DNA of 64,000 bases from Areca catechu (lineage: Eukaryota > Streptophyta > Magnoliopsida > Arecales > Arecaceae), in NCBI GenBank assembly GCA_021397845.1, contig CM038044.1, positions 84,391,942 to 84,455,941 of the forward strand, given 5' to 3'. Made by a program: the position numbers and the translations under genes. The notes below the pieces were generated by a model, which did not search any database, was not told the DNA's origin, and was given only the letters and a program-made list of their open reading frames with translations. Below are positions 33,823-44,404 of this stretch, in pieces. The stretch's first letter is position 1, and the number at the start of each line of letters is the position of its first letter.

Positions 33823-35051
33823 TTATTGCTTAATCCATAGGATTTGAGCACAACAACTTCCTGCTACAATATACTTAGCCTCAACTATGGATAGTGCAAC
33901 TGAAGTTTGTTTCTTGCTAAACCAGGAGATTAAGTTAACTCTAAAAAATTGGCAAGTTCCACTAGTACTCTTTCTATCTAATTTACAATCAACAAAATTA
34001 GCATAAGAATATCTAATTAATTTAGCAGATGAATCTCTAGAATACCATAAGCCAATATCAATTGTACCAGATAGATATCTAATAATGCACTTAACATCCA
34101 ATAAATGTGATTCTTTAGGTTCAGACTGATATCTAGCACACATGAATACACTAAATATTATATCTGGTCTACTAGCAATTAAGTACAGTAAAGAGCCAAT
34201 CATACCTCTGTATAATTTTTGATCTACAGATTTATCATGCTCATCTTTATCAAGTTTAGAAGAGGGGCTCATAGGTTGAGCTATTGATTTAGTAGTCTCC
34301 ATCCCAAACTTCTTTATAATTTCTCTCGTATACTTAGCTTGGTTGAAGAAGATTTCATCTTTAGTTTGCTTGATCTAGAGTTCGAGAAAAAAATTGAATT
34401 CTCCCATCATGCTCATCTCGAACTCATCCTGCATTAGCTTAGCAAACTCTTGACAAAGACTTTCATTAGTAGCATCAAAAATAATATCATCAACATATAT
34501 TTGCACTACTAATAAATCATTATCTTTTCTCTTTAGAAATAAAGTTTTATCAACATGGCCTCTAGAAAATTCATTTTCAATCGAAAATTTGCTAAGTCTT
34601 TCATACCAGGCTTGAGGTACTTGCTTTAATTCATAAAGTATTTTGTGCAATTTAAAAACATGATCAGGATATGCATGATTTTCAAAACTAGGTGGTTGTT
34701 CAACAAAAACTTTTTTATTATAAAATCATTTAGAAAAGTACTTTTAACATCCATTTGAAAGAGTTTGAAATTCATAAGACAAGCAAATGCTAATAGTAGT
34801 CTAATTACTTCAAGTCTAGCAACAGGAGAAAAATTTTTATCAAAATTAATTCCTTCCTCCTGATTGTAGCCTTTGGCAACTAGCCTAGCTTTATTTCTAA
34901 CAACAATTCCATTTTCATCTAACTTATTCCTAAATATCCATTTTATGCCAATAATATAAACATTAGATGGTCTTTCTATTAATGTCCAGATATTATTTCT
35001 ATCAAACTGAATTAATTCATCTTGCATAGCATTTATCCAGTTAGGGTCTTT
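33823..35051 (-). pseudogene. pol: Reverse transcriptase-RNase H of Sirevirus F
   Basis: RT starts near 35051 (DPNWINAMQDEL) and continues with 'IGIKWIFRNKLDENG', 'KARLVAKGYNQEEGI' and 'FQMDVKSTFLN'. A frameshift near 34640-34730 precedes 'LYELKQVPQAWYERL' and the catalytic YVDD (34486-34497). RNase H follows ('YRGMIGSLLYLIASRPDI', 'RKSTSGTCQF', 'VALSIVEAKYI'). Compared with the family, 'KSTSG' and 'EAKYIVAG' are recognisable, but 'ALSTAEAEY' has become 'ALSIVEAKY'. Confidence 0.88.
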
Positions 35052-36371
35052 TTCAGCATCTTCAAAATATTTAGGGTCTACTTGAGAAACCAAAGCTATA
35101 TAGTCATAATCATTTTTAATTGAGGCTCGAGTTCTTACCCCTTTAGATGGATTACCTAGGATTAAATCCTTAGGATGTTCATGAGCATACCTCCACTCCT
35201 TAGGTAGATCTTGGTGCTTTGGAGTGTCTTCACCTTTATCACTGTTGTCTTGATCTTCTTCACTTGGCTGATGGGGTTGATCATTCAATGTCAACTTTTG
35301 AAGCTTATCAGTACCTGCACATGCATCAGAAGTATCCTCTTTTTTGGAGGATTTGTATGTAGATTCTTCAAAAATAATATGTACAGACTCCTCTACAACT
35401 AAAGTTTTTTTGTTGAAAACTCTATATGCCCTACTTGATATAGAGTATCCTAAAATGATACCTTCATCAGACTTGGCATCAAATTTTCCAAGATTGTCTT
35501 TGCCATTATTTAAGATAAAACATTGACAACCAAAAACTCGAAAATACTTTAAGGTTGGTTTTCTTTGATTCCAAAGTTCATAAGAAGTTTTTTTCAAAAT
35601 AGAGCGGATTAAAACTCGATTCAGAATATAACATGTAGTATTAATAGCTTTAGTCCAAAAATATCTTGGTAAATCATTTTTATAAAGCATAGTGCATGCC
35701 ATTTCTTCTAAAGTACAAATTTTTCTTTCTACTACCCCATTCTGTTAAGGTGTCCTAGGTGCAGAAAAATTATGTTCAATACCTTTTTCATTACAAAAAC
35801 TTTTGAAATCCTGATTTTCAAATTCAGTTCCATGATCACTATAAATGCAAATAACTGAAACATATTTTTCATTTGAAACTTTTGGATAAAACTTTATAAA
35901 TGCAGAAAATGATTCATCTTTATGTGCTAGAAAGAAAACTCATGTAAATCTTGAAAAATCATCCACTATGACTAATCCATATCTCTTGCCTCCTAGACTG
36001 GATGTTCTAGTTGGTCCAAAGAGATCCATATGATGTAGTTCTAGTGGCCTACTAGTAGCTACAAAACCTTTAGGTTTGAAAGAGGTTTTAACTTATTTTC
36101 CAAATTGACATGCTTGGCAAACTTTATCTTTTTCAAAACAAAGTTCAGGCAAATCTCTAACTAAATTTTTTTTGCAAAGTTTTGAAAGTAGATACATACT
36201 AGCATGACCTAGTATTCTATGCCAAAGCCAACTAGTCTCATCTTTAGTAGAATTCATTGTAATAAGGCATTCTCCATTAGGCAAAGATAGATCATCTAAA
36301 TCTACCAAATAAATATTACCATGCCTTTTTTCAATGAATTGTACTCCATTTTTATCCAGACTAGCAATCAT
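35052..36371 (-). pseudogene. int: Integrase of Sirevirus F
   Basis: HHCC zinc-binding part: 'WLWHRILGHASMYLLSKL' and 'CQACQFGK'. Core: 'HHMDLFGPT' (first Asp), 'SDHGTEFENQDF' (second Asp) and 'QNGVVERK' (Glu), all retained. One stop after CQFGK (TAA from CAA), one after 'FSRFT', one in 'RTP*QNG' (TAA or TGA positions fit single changes). The C-terminal part ('FRVFGCQCFILN', 'GIILGYSISSRAYRVFN') is open from 35702 into RT. Confidence 0.88.
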
Positions 36372-36395
36372 GCAATAAAATGATTTAAAAACAAC

Positions 36396-36674
36396 TTAAA
36401 ATCCTTTATCACAAAATTGACTAACACTTAAAAGATTATGCTTTAAACCTTCAACTAAAAGTATATTACTAATACAACTAGAACGAGTAATGTGAACCTT
36501 ACCAATACCAATGATTTTTTCTTTACCATTATCCCCGAAGGTCACACTCCCTCCATTCATTACTTCAAGAGATGTGAATTGCTTCACATCTCCTGTCATG
36601 TGCTTTGAGTAACCAATATCAAGATACCAAAGTCTTTTGTTCTCCTTGGTTGCAAGACACACCTACAATAAAAA
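36396..36674 (-). pseudogene. pro: Aspartic protease of Sirevirus F, altered active site
   Basis: Reads 'LWYLDIGYSKHMTGD' where the family has a D-S-G triad in the equivalent place; the Ser is Ile here, which should abolish activity. 'SVTFGDNGKEKIIGIGKV' and 'SNILLVEGLKHNLLSVSQFCDKGF' follow, linking into the GAG-pre-integrase segment. It shares the pol frame. Confidence 0.85.
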
Positions 36675-38403
36675 TCAAGCTTTGTTTTTAGGTACCCAAG
36701 CCAACTTGGGTCCTTTAGGGTTAGCACTTAACATGGTTCCTTTTGGAACCCAAACTTTTTTAAAAGAATTAATTTTTCTCATATTGCATTGAAAAGATTT
36801 ATGACCTTGCTTTTTACATAAAAAACATGTTATGCTAGATGATGCAGGTACAAAAAAGTGTTTGAAATATTTTTGTTGTCTTTGAGGTCTATAACCTAAT
36901 CCTGCTTTGTTGAAAATGGCTCTTTGGCTATTCAAAAGTAGGTTTAATTTTTCTGAACTATAGGTAAATTTTTCAACAAAAGGCTTCATTTTATCAAGTT
37001 CATTTTTGTACTTTTTATTTCCCAACTCTAAATCCTTATTTTTCTTTAAAAGATCACCATTTGAAATAATAGTTTTGAGTTTTTTTAAAACTTCATTTTT
37101 CATTGTTAAAGCATTATTTTTGTTTTCTAAAACACCTAGTTTAGTTTTCAAATCACTAACTTCATTTAATAAAAAATTGTTTTCATGAGAAAAACTGTTT
37201 GCATGCTTTTTCAATCTTTTATTTTCAAATAAAACAATTTATAATCATGCATAAGTTCATCAAAGGCATTTCTTAATTCATCAAAAGTAAAATCTACTTC
37301 TGTGTTAGAATTTACCTCATCTTGCTCTTGATGTGCCATGAGATAAAGATTTGCAATTTCTATCTGCTCTTCTTCAGAACTGGAGTCCTTGCTGTCACTC
37401 CAGGTGGCCATCATTACCTTCTTTCTTAGCTTCTTCTTTGACTTCTTTAGGAGAGGGCAGTCGAATTTGTAGTGTCCCAGCTTCTTACACTCGAAGCATG
37501 TAGGTATTTCCTTCTCCTTTTCCTTTTCCTTTTCTTTTTCTTTCTCCTTTCCCTTTTCTTTAGTTGATTGAAGTTTCTTCGTGTAAGGGAACTTCCTTCT
37601 CTTCATAAATCTTCTAAATTTTCTAGCAAGGAAAGCTTCTTCATTTTCATCATCTTCTTCTTCTTCGGAGTCATCATTTGAGGATTCTTCTTGTATATTT
37701 GATTTGAATGCAATCCCCTTTTTCTTCTTATCCATGTCCATTGACTTTTATTTCAAATTCAGCTCATAAGTCATGAGCGATCCTACCAGCTGCTCCAAAG
37801 GTAGCTTGTCAACATCTTTAGCTTCTTGGATGGCGGTCACCTTCGGATCCCATGATGTTGGAAGTGATCTGAGGATTTTGTTAACAAGATCAGTATTAGA
37901 CATTACCTTTCCTAAGCTTCTCATTCCATTTATAATATTTGTAAGTCTAATATACATTTAGTGATTGACTCATTAGGTTCCATTTGGAACATTTCATAAG
38001 CATGCACTAACATGTTCACCTTAGTATTCTTCACTTGATTGGTATCCTCATGGGTAACTTCAAGTGTATCCCATATTTCTTTGGCTGATGTGCAAGTATA
38101 TATCCTATTGAACTTACCAGGATCTAATGCACAATAAAGGTGATTCATTGCCTTAGCATTGATCTTGGATTGTTTAATATCATTTTCATCCCAATCCTCT
38201 ATGATCTTTGGGATAGAAATACTATTAACCATAATCGAAGGAATATGTGGACCTTTATCAACTACTCTTCACAAGTTATAATCAATAGAATGCATATAAA
38301 TTCTCATCCTAGTTTTTCAATATATATAATTTGATCCATTAAAAAATGGAGGTCTATTTGAGGCTTGGCCCTCAACTACACTAATACCAATAGGGGCTGC
38401 CAT
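36675..38403 (-). pseudogene. gag: gag of Sirevirus F
   Basis: Start ATG 38403 lies 44 bp after the PBS (MAAPIGISVVEGQAS); two TGA stops replace Trp codons in the first 60 codons. Capsid part: 'NAKAMNHLYCALDPGKFNRI', 'IWDTLEVTHEDTNQVK' and, after a shift near 37950, 'ILRSLPTSWDPKVTAIQEAKD'. The first zinc knuckle is CFECKKLGHYKFDC (about 37510-37465). A KEKEKEK-rich stretch precedes it and an EEEQIE stretch follows. A coiled-coil region (37214-36950) and a second knuckle CFLCKKQGHKSFQC (about 36830-36785) complete it. Two frameshifts. Confidence 0.87.
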
Positions 38404-38446
38404 AGATCTTTACTCAAGGCGGTAAAGCCTATAAACTGAGAACAGG

Positions 38447-38458
38447 GCTCTGATACCA
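38447..38458 (-). promoter_or_regulatory. Primer binding site of Sirevirus F (tRNA-iMet)
   Basis: Minus-strand TGGTATCAGAGC, two bases from the LTR boundary at 38461. Confidence 0.92.
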
Positions 38459-38460
38459 CT

Positions 38461-40028
38461 TGTTGCCCAGTAAGCAACCTAAGAGGGGGGATGAATTGGG
38501 TCTCTAAAAATTTATTAATTGATGCAATGCAATAGTGTGTGATCCAATCCAATAATTAAACAAGTACTATGAATTCAAAAGAAATGCTCTTAAATAAATG
38601 TGCAGCGAAAATATAAGGCAATAAAAGTAAGAGCAATAAGAGGAGACAAGCAACCACAAACACAAATGAAGTATAGTGGTTTGGTGCAATCCAATGCACC
38701 TACATCTACTCCCCAAGATCCCCTAGGGAATTCGCTATAATCTCAACCGATTATAGTCGATTAGTTTTCCGGGCTTACTAATCAAAACCCGACTTGTTTT
38801 CACAAGGCTCACAAGTCAAAACCTCACTTGGTTTTACGGGCTAACCAAGAATCTAAATGGTTTTAAGGGTCACCACCAACCTTCCTTGGTTTTCTGGGCT
38901 AACCAAGAACTTAATTGATTTTCAAAGGCTCACTAATAACCTCCCTTGGTTTTGCAATAGGCTAACCAAGAACCCTTACAACAAATAAGAGTTTGAAGTA
39001 GAGAAACAATATAAGCTTTCTAATAAAAAATGGGTATCTCTTTGAAGCTCATTGTTGTGATGCTTTCAACTTGATGAAGCCTCTTTGATTGCTCAAGAAT
39101 GGTTGATTTTTAATGCTCTTGAATGCTTGGAGACTTACTTTTGCTTGAGAGTGGTTGAACTTTAATAAATAGGAGTGAATGCACTCTTTTCTTCTCTCTT
39201 GGATATTTCTATTTCATTTTCATCAATAATTCTTTATTTTGATTTGATTTGGAGCATATAAATAACTTTCCAAGGCCTTAAATCCAGTTTCTAGCCATTA
39301 GACACGAAAATCTAGCCATTGGAGGTGAAAACAAATGAGTTCTGCATTTGAAAAACTAGCTATTACTATTTCCAAAACTTCATGTGTCGACATTTCAGGT
39401 TATGAGTCGATACTTCAGGTTGATACTTGAACTTCTTAAATCGACACCCAGTTCAAATATCTTCAATCTGGCTTTCTAGAAATCTCAAATGTATTGACAC
39501 TTCTTCAGGTGAGTCGACACCTTGAATCGACCTTCATATCCATGTGTCGACACTTCTGAAGTCCTTCATCTTCAGCAAGTTCTATGATTTGAAAAATCTC
39601 AGGCAATGAGCTGATTCATGTGTTGACAATTTGAGTCGACACTTCAAGTTCATGTGTTGATACTTCAGTCGTGCCATCTAAAATTTTTTTTGCATATCGG
39701 CTTGAGTCGACACTTCACTGTCATGTGTCGATACTTGGTATCATGTGTTGATACTTTGAGTCGACACATCATTGAGATCTTCACAAAAATATCTGAACTT
39801 GTGCTGAATCAAGTCTTCATTGAAATAAAGTGTCCATTCTAGCAAACTTTAACAATCTAAGTCTTCTTTGAGCAAATCTTTCATCTAAACTTGGCTTCTT
39901 CAATCAAATAATCATTTTTCAAATTGATGAGCACCTTTTTGTATAAAAACATACTTCAAAGAAATCATTAGTACTCAACTTATACTTAACCATTTTGCTT
40001 ATCATCAAAATCAATAACGGAGTCAACA
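38461..40028 (-). repeat. 5' LTR of Sirevirus F (1568 bp)
   Basis: Bounds TGTTGCCCAG and GAGTCAACA on the plus strand. Same U3 palindrome array (about 39380-39770) and TATA region (near 39255-39265) as the 3' LTR. The pair differs by scattered transitions, so the insertion is not recent. Confidence 0.92.
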
Positions 40029-40999
40029 CCCGAGATCCTACTTTATTATTCCGCATGAGTTATTTTATGGGTATGATAGTTTCTTGCATTACATGCCTAT
40101 TTATGATTCTGTATTTAATTTTGGGTTATTAGCCTGCAAATTTAATTTTAAAAAAATAAAAAAAAAACAAAAAAAAATTGATTTTTGTTTTGCATCAGTC
40201 CTAGGATCATCCGGCATCATTAGGCCACCCAGGTTTAAGGACTTGAGGGTCAGGTGAAGGCCTTCTAGGACCAACTGGCCAGCTCCCAAGTGAGGGTGAT
40301 GGAGCTTGAGAAGAAATCCACCGAGCTCGATGGGGCTCTAGAGGTGGAGAAAGGGAAGACCCTCCACCTAGCAGAGAAGGAGGCCAACTCTGCGATGGAG
40401 GTAACCCACCTAGAGGGAAGGACACAAACCCTCCAGGTCCAACTAGAGGAGGAAGCGGCCCGATCTATAGCGACCTTAGAGAAGGCCATCATAGACATAG
40501 CATTGATGGAGGCAGTGAAGAAGGAAGACACCGAGGCCATCCTGTGATTCAAGGCATCTGATGCTTTCTAAGATGCAGTCACGGAGGTAGTCTTAGACTC
40601 CTACCACAAGGGGTTCAATGACTTATGAAGCAAGGCCAGCCATCTCTTCGGGTTGAAAGGGCTGGAGTACATCTAGCCCGAACTGCCTGTCCCCAAGTTC
40701 AATGACTTCCAATGCAAGTCCAGCCATCTCTTTATGCTAAAAGAGCTGGACATCATCCAGCCCGAACTGCCTGTCCTTGGGGTGCCAAGGACTCTTGCCA
40801 TAGAGGTGGAGCAAGAGCTGGAGCCAGAGTCTAGAGTGGTGGCCGAGGCTGGATTCGCCACCATCTGGGATGCCCCTCTATCTAATGCCATGCCAGCATC
40901 TGGGGGAGTCAATCATTGCTAGGGAAGGAGCTGGTGACTGAAGCTTGAATTTTTCTTTTTCTTTTTGTAACTAAATCTTGAAAGACTTCCTGGCCTATT
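40029..40999 (+). pseudogene. Antisense coiled-coil ORF of Tat-like element H
   Basis: Runs against H's pol. From about 40230 the plus frame reads 'GLEGQVKAF', one stop, 'DQLASSQVRVMELEKKSTEL' and a long heptad-rich coiled coil (to about 40540). After a stop comes 'FKASDAF', then 'LDSYHKGFNDL' and 'PELPVPKFNDF', ending 'NAMPASGGVNHC' at 40922. The combination of a coiled coil with an F-x-A-S-x-x-F and 'Y-x-x-G-F' tail is common to extra ORFs of Tat elements (from memory). 40029-40199 is AT-rich and ends TTTTGTTTTGCATCAG, like a plant intron 3' end. The 5' part lies beyond Sirevirus F or is lost. 40923-40999 is 3' UTR. Confidence 0.6.
40614..40781 (+). repeat. 84-bp tandem duplication in the antisense ORF
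   Basis: Two 84-bp units (40614-40697, 40698-40781), both starting TTCAATGACT and ending AACTGCCTGTCC plus four bases. They keep the frame (28 codons each). Divergence between units indicates an old event. Confidence 0.9.
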
Positions 41000-41619
41000 T
41001 GATGGGGGATAGATGGATAGGATCGTTGGTGAGCCTAGAAGTCACCTAGATTAGGGTACCATTTTTTTTTTTAATTTTTTTATAAGGGATGGCAAAGGAA
41101 TAGTGTGGATGGAAGACAGGGATTTGAATCTCATGGACTTTTGGACTCACCCTATGAAGAGACCTCTCACCTCTAACGCATTACACCCTCCTCGATACTT
41201 GGAGGTGCTAGGTTGAATTTCAAAGGTCATGAGGGGTTAAAGAAAATGGGTTGGAAAAGGGGATAACTAGGGCCTCACGCCCATGCCCGAAGGCAAGAAG
41301 AATCACTCTTCTAAAAACTCAAATTTTTTTCTCCAAAAGCTATCTTTTACAAAGGATTGAGGGTCGTATTTTTAGACCTGTCCAACCCTCATTTGAATTT
41401 GAATACAGGATAAAAAAATATAAATGACTCAAATTCAAACACAAGATATGATAAGATAAGCCTATCCATATCTCAATCCTAACCAACCAAATCCTAATTC
41501 AAAATTCAAACAAATGATAAATCTTAAACTAATTTATTAAAATCTATGCTACTCCGGGATTAGTGCGGCTTCGAGATCAGTGTTGCTCCGGGATCAGTGC
41601 TGCTCTGAGATCCCCATCA
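41000..41619 (-). repeat. 3' LTR of element J (620 bp)
   Basis: Bounds TGATGGGG...CCCCATCA. At its right end (U3 start) 17-bp units of the type CGGCTTCGAGATCAGTG are tandemly arranged (about 41548-41612). The TATA seen in the other LTR is mutated here (near 41368). Confidence 0.92.
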
Positions 41620-43232
41620 TTCCCCTGTTGTGGGGAAAACTCGACTCCATCGAGTTAGGCTGGCTCTAGGATGCACATGACCTGTAAAATGAATTTTTTT
41701 GCTCTGCTATGAGATCTGTGTGCTTTAAAGAGTGTATAGCTTTGAAGATCATGTGCTTTGAAATTGGTGCAGCTTTGAACTCCGTGTGACTCTGAAACAT
41801 GGCCTAGTGAATGGAATTGAAACAGGATCTGGGAGAGGACCTGACGAAGAAGACTGTAGCTTTGAGATTGGTGCGGGATCCCTTAAAGTGAAGTCAGCAG
41901 CAGGGGGAATTGCATTCACGCTCGTGCAATCCCTCCCCTTCTTCTTCATGGACCGAACCAACACAGGGGCTCGTGGAGGGGTGTCACCGGTGGGCGTTCA
42001 TAGGGGACGACGCTAGGGAGGAAGACGGCGCCCGGCTAGGAGAAGTGCGCATGGACGGAGGCAGATCCCACGAAGGGGACTACAGCTTGGCTGGGCGTGG
42101 CGTTGCGATCCACGGCTATTCCAGGCAATGGAGGCGGTTTCGGGCGGTGGTAGCAGGGGGTTCCGGATGGCGGTTCCAAGAGGCAGTTCTGGGAGGTGGC
42201 AGTAGGTGGGGTCATGGTGGCGGGCGACAAGGAAGTCAGCTACGGTGTTTGCACGGATGGAGGGTTGGGTGAAGAGGAGGGCGGGGCAATGGAGAGAAGG
42301 AATGGGACTAGTCGAGGCGGATGTGGTGAGGCGGCCAGCATTGGAGATTAGAGAGGAAGAGAGAGGGATGGGCAAAATCCTAGGTGCAGTTCTGGAGAAG
42401 AATTGATGGCTTGGTGGTTGTCATGACCTGGTCGTGGATGTCTTCGGACGGAAGAAGGCTGGCGGCTACTGGCAGTGGGCGGGGAGGCGATCCGATGGGA
42501 ATTTGATGGGGGACGGAGAAGAAACGCCGGCCGGAAGAAGGGGGCGGTGGCGCCAGTGATGGAGGAGACCTGTACCATCTCAACGGAGTGGCCGAGATGG
42601 AGAGATCTGCTGATCCAAGAGAGGAGGTCGGCAATGGTGATGTGGGCAAAGTGGGAGCGATTGGGTGGATTCTGGTTGAGAGGAGAGAGAGGGAGTGCCG
42701 GAGGAGTGAGTTGGCGAGGACGACGATGGTGGTGGTGCCGTCACCGACAGCGAGAGGGAGGACCAATCTCCATGCAGAAGCGGAGGACCGAGTCCGAGTT
42801 CTCGGTGGACTGACATTTGGCAGGGAGGGTGCAGGAGGCCTTGAGGGGCAAGTCACGGGGGATGTTGTTCTGGGTCTCTCCGGTTGGGTGATTCGGGGAA
42901 AAAGAAAGGGGACGGGTTTTGGCTCGGTGGTGGAAGGAAAAAAAATTAAAAGGGGATCAGCGACGGGATTAGGATCATCGGAGGAGTGGCATGGCGGAGG
43001 GGATGCTTGGGATGGCCGGTAGTGACGAAGTTCTCCCCGGATCTGAGGAGAAAAAAATGACTATCGGTGGAGGATGGAGTTTGGAAGGAAACACAGAAAG
43101 AAAGAAAATTAAATTATTAGCAACTTCAATTTTTTTTTTTTTTTTTTGGATATGGAAACATGATAGGATGGAAAAAAAATTAGAATCGGTGGTGGGAAAT
43201 CTGGATTGATATAAAGATACCCAAATATTCTA
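41620..43232 (-). other. Interior of element J, GC-rich, no known gene
   Basis: 41620-41880 continues the 'GCTTTGAGAT.GGTG'-like repeats of the adjacent LTR. 42000-43030 is strikingly GC-rich compared with its neighbours. Minus-strand ORFs (42380-42856, 158 codons; 42013-42375, 120 codons) are rich in Pro, Ser, Thr and Arg. Plus-strand ORFs in the same stretch (42588-43022, 42475-42813) are equally long. I recognise no domain; it could be a captured host sequence or lineage-specific filler. 43120-43150 is a poly-T tract. Confidence 0.55.
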
Positions 43233-43244
43233 GCTCTGATACCA
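43233..43244 (-). promoter_or_regulatory. Primer binding site of element J (tRNA-iMet)
   Basis: Minus-strand TGGTATCAGAGC, four bases from the LTR start at 43249. It fixes the orientation of J. Confidence 0.92.
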
Positions 43245-43248
43245 AAAT

Positions 43249-43867
43249 TGATGGGGGATAGATGGATAGGATCGTTGGTGAGCCTAGATGTCACCTAGAT
43301 TAGGGTACCATTTTTTTTTGAATTTTTTTATAAGGGGTGGCGAAGGAATAGTGTGGATGGAAGACAGGGATTTGAATCTCATGGACTATGGGACTCACCC
43401 TACGAAGAGATCTCTCATCTCTAAGGCATTACACCCTCCTCGATACTTGGAGGTGCTAGGTTGAATTTCAAAGGTCATGAGAGGTTAAAGAAAATGGATT
43501 GGGAAAGGGGATAACTAGGGCCTCACGCCCATGCCCGAAGGCAAGAAGAATCACTCTTCTAAAAACTCAATTTTTCTTTTCCAAAAGCTATCTTTTACAA
43601 AGGACTGAGGGTGGTATTTATAGACCTGTCCAACACTCATTTGAATTTGAATATAGGATAAAAAGATAGAAATGATTCAAATTCAAACACAAGATAGGAT
43701 AAGATAAGCCTATCCATATCTCAATCCTAACCAACCAAATCCTAATTCAAAATTCAAACAAAAGATAAATATCAAACTAATTTATTAAAATCTATGCTAC
43801 TCCGGGATCAGTGCGGCTTCGAGATCAGTGCTGCTCTGGGATTAGTGATGCTCTGAGATCCCCATCA
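43249..43867 (-). repeat. 5' LTR of element J (619 bp)
   Basis: Bounds TGATGGGG and CCCCATCA. Intact minus-strand TATA (TATAAATA, 43615-43622). Differs from the 3' LTR by scattered substitutions and poly-T length. Confidence 0.92.
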
Positions 43868-43872
43868 CTATT

Positions 43873-44404
43873 GGCAGCCTTTACTACTATAAGAAAAATT
43901 TTGATCAATGAACATATTATTTTTTCACTTGCCGAGTGCTCTTTCTATTTTTTTCATGTTTGAGTTTTTGAATGGCTTCCCAGCTTGTCGGGAGCCTTGA
44001 GTGATGTAAAGAGGACTTTGATAAATGAATATAATTTTGTTGCAACTGATGTGCCCCCTTCCTTTCTCATCTTCTCTTTTTTTGACATACTTTGAAGCAT
44101 TTCCAAGGAATCCCTCAGAATGTAAAGGACTTATTTCTGTAATGAAGAATAAGCCTTACTCAAATTGTAAAAGGGATTATTTCTGTAATGAAGAACAAGT
44201 CTTACTCGGTTGATGAACTTCATCTTGTTCTTTTCTTCCTTCAGCTTCTTTATCCTTTTGCATGATAGGAAGATAGGATCCATGGCTGCCATGTGTGAGT
44301 CTTCCTAGGTCCTGGCCATTATGGGCTGATTTCGAAATCTTGGGACCGGCATGGAGGACTATGTAAACATTACGTCCTTGCTTTGCTGGTCTTGAGGTCA
44401 TGCA
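43873..44404. other. Element H 3' region between J and the repeat array
   Basis: Joins 40999 once J and one CTATT are removed. AT-rich. Repeated 'GTAATGAAGAA(T/C)AAG(C/T)CTTACTC' (about 44139-44162 and 44189-44212) forms a short direct repeat of about 50 bp. It probably holds the 3' UTR of the antisense ORF. No gene. Confidence 0.5.

Larger units (their letters stand above)
28772..40028 (-). mobile_element. Element F: complete Sirevirus-type Ty1/copia element with extra ORF
   Basis: Minus strand: 5' LTR 40028-38461, iMet PBS, gag with two zinc knuckles, protease, integrase, RT-RNase H, an extra ORF in the envelope position, several polypurine tracts, 3' LTR 30336-28772. Length 11.26 kb. LTR termini are TGTTGACTCCG...AACA. 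Long gag, multiple polypurine tracts and an extra ORF fit the Sirevirus lineage. The expected 5-bp duplication is not seen: the left flank ends TCCAG and the right flank begins CCCGA. Confidence 0.9.
41000..43867 (-). mobile_element. Element J: 2.87-kb non-autonomous LTR retrotransposon
   Basis: LTRs 43249-43867 (5', minus strand) and 41000-41619 (3'), iMet PBS at 43233-43244, polypurine tract AACAGGGGAA just right of 41619 on the minus strand, and flanking duplications CTATT (40995-40999 and 43868-43872). The 1.63-kb interior encodes no gag or pol. It depends on enzymes of another element. Inserted in H's 3' region. Confidence 0.92.

Noticed and set aside
42013..43022. Candidate genes of up to 158 codons in element J
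   Set aside because: Equally long ORFs on both strands are expected from high GC; no domain. Kept only as a possible captured fragment.
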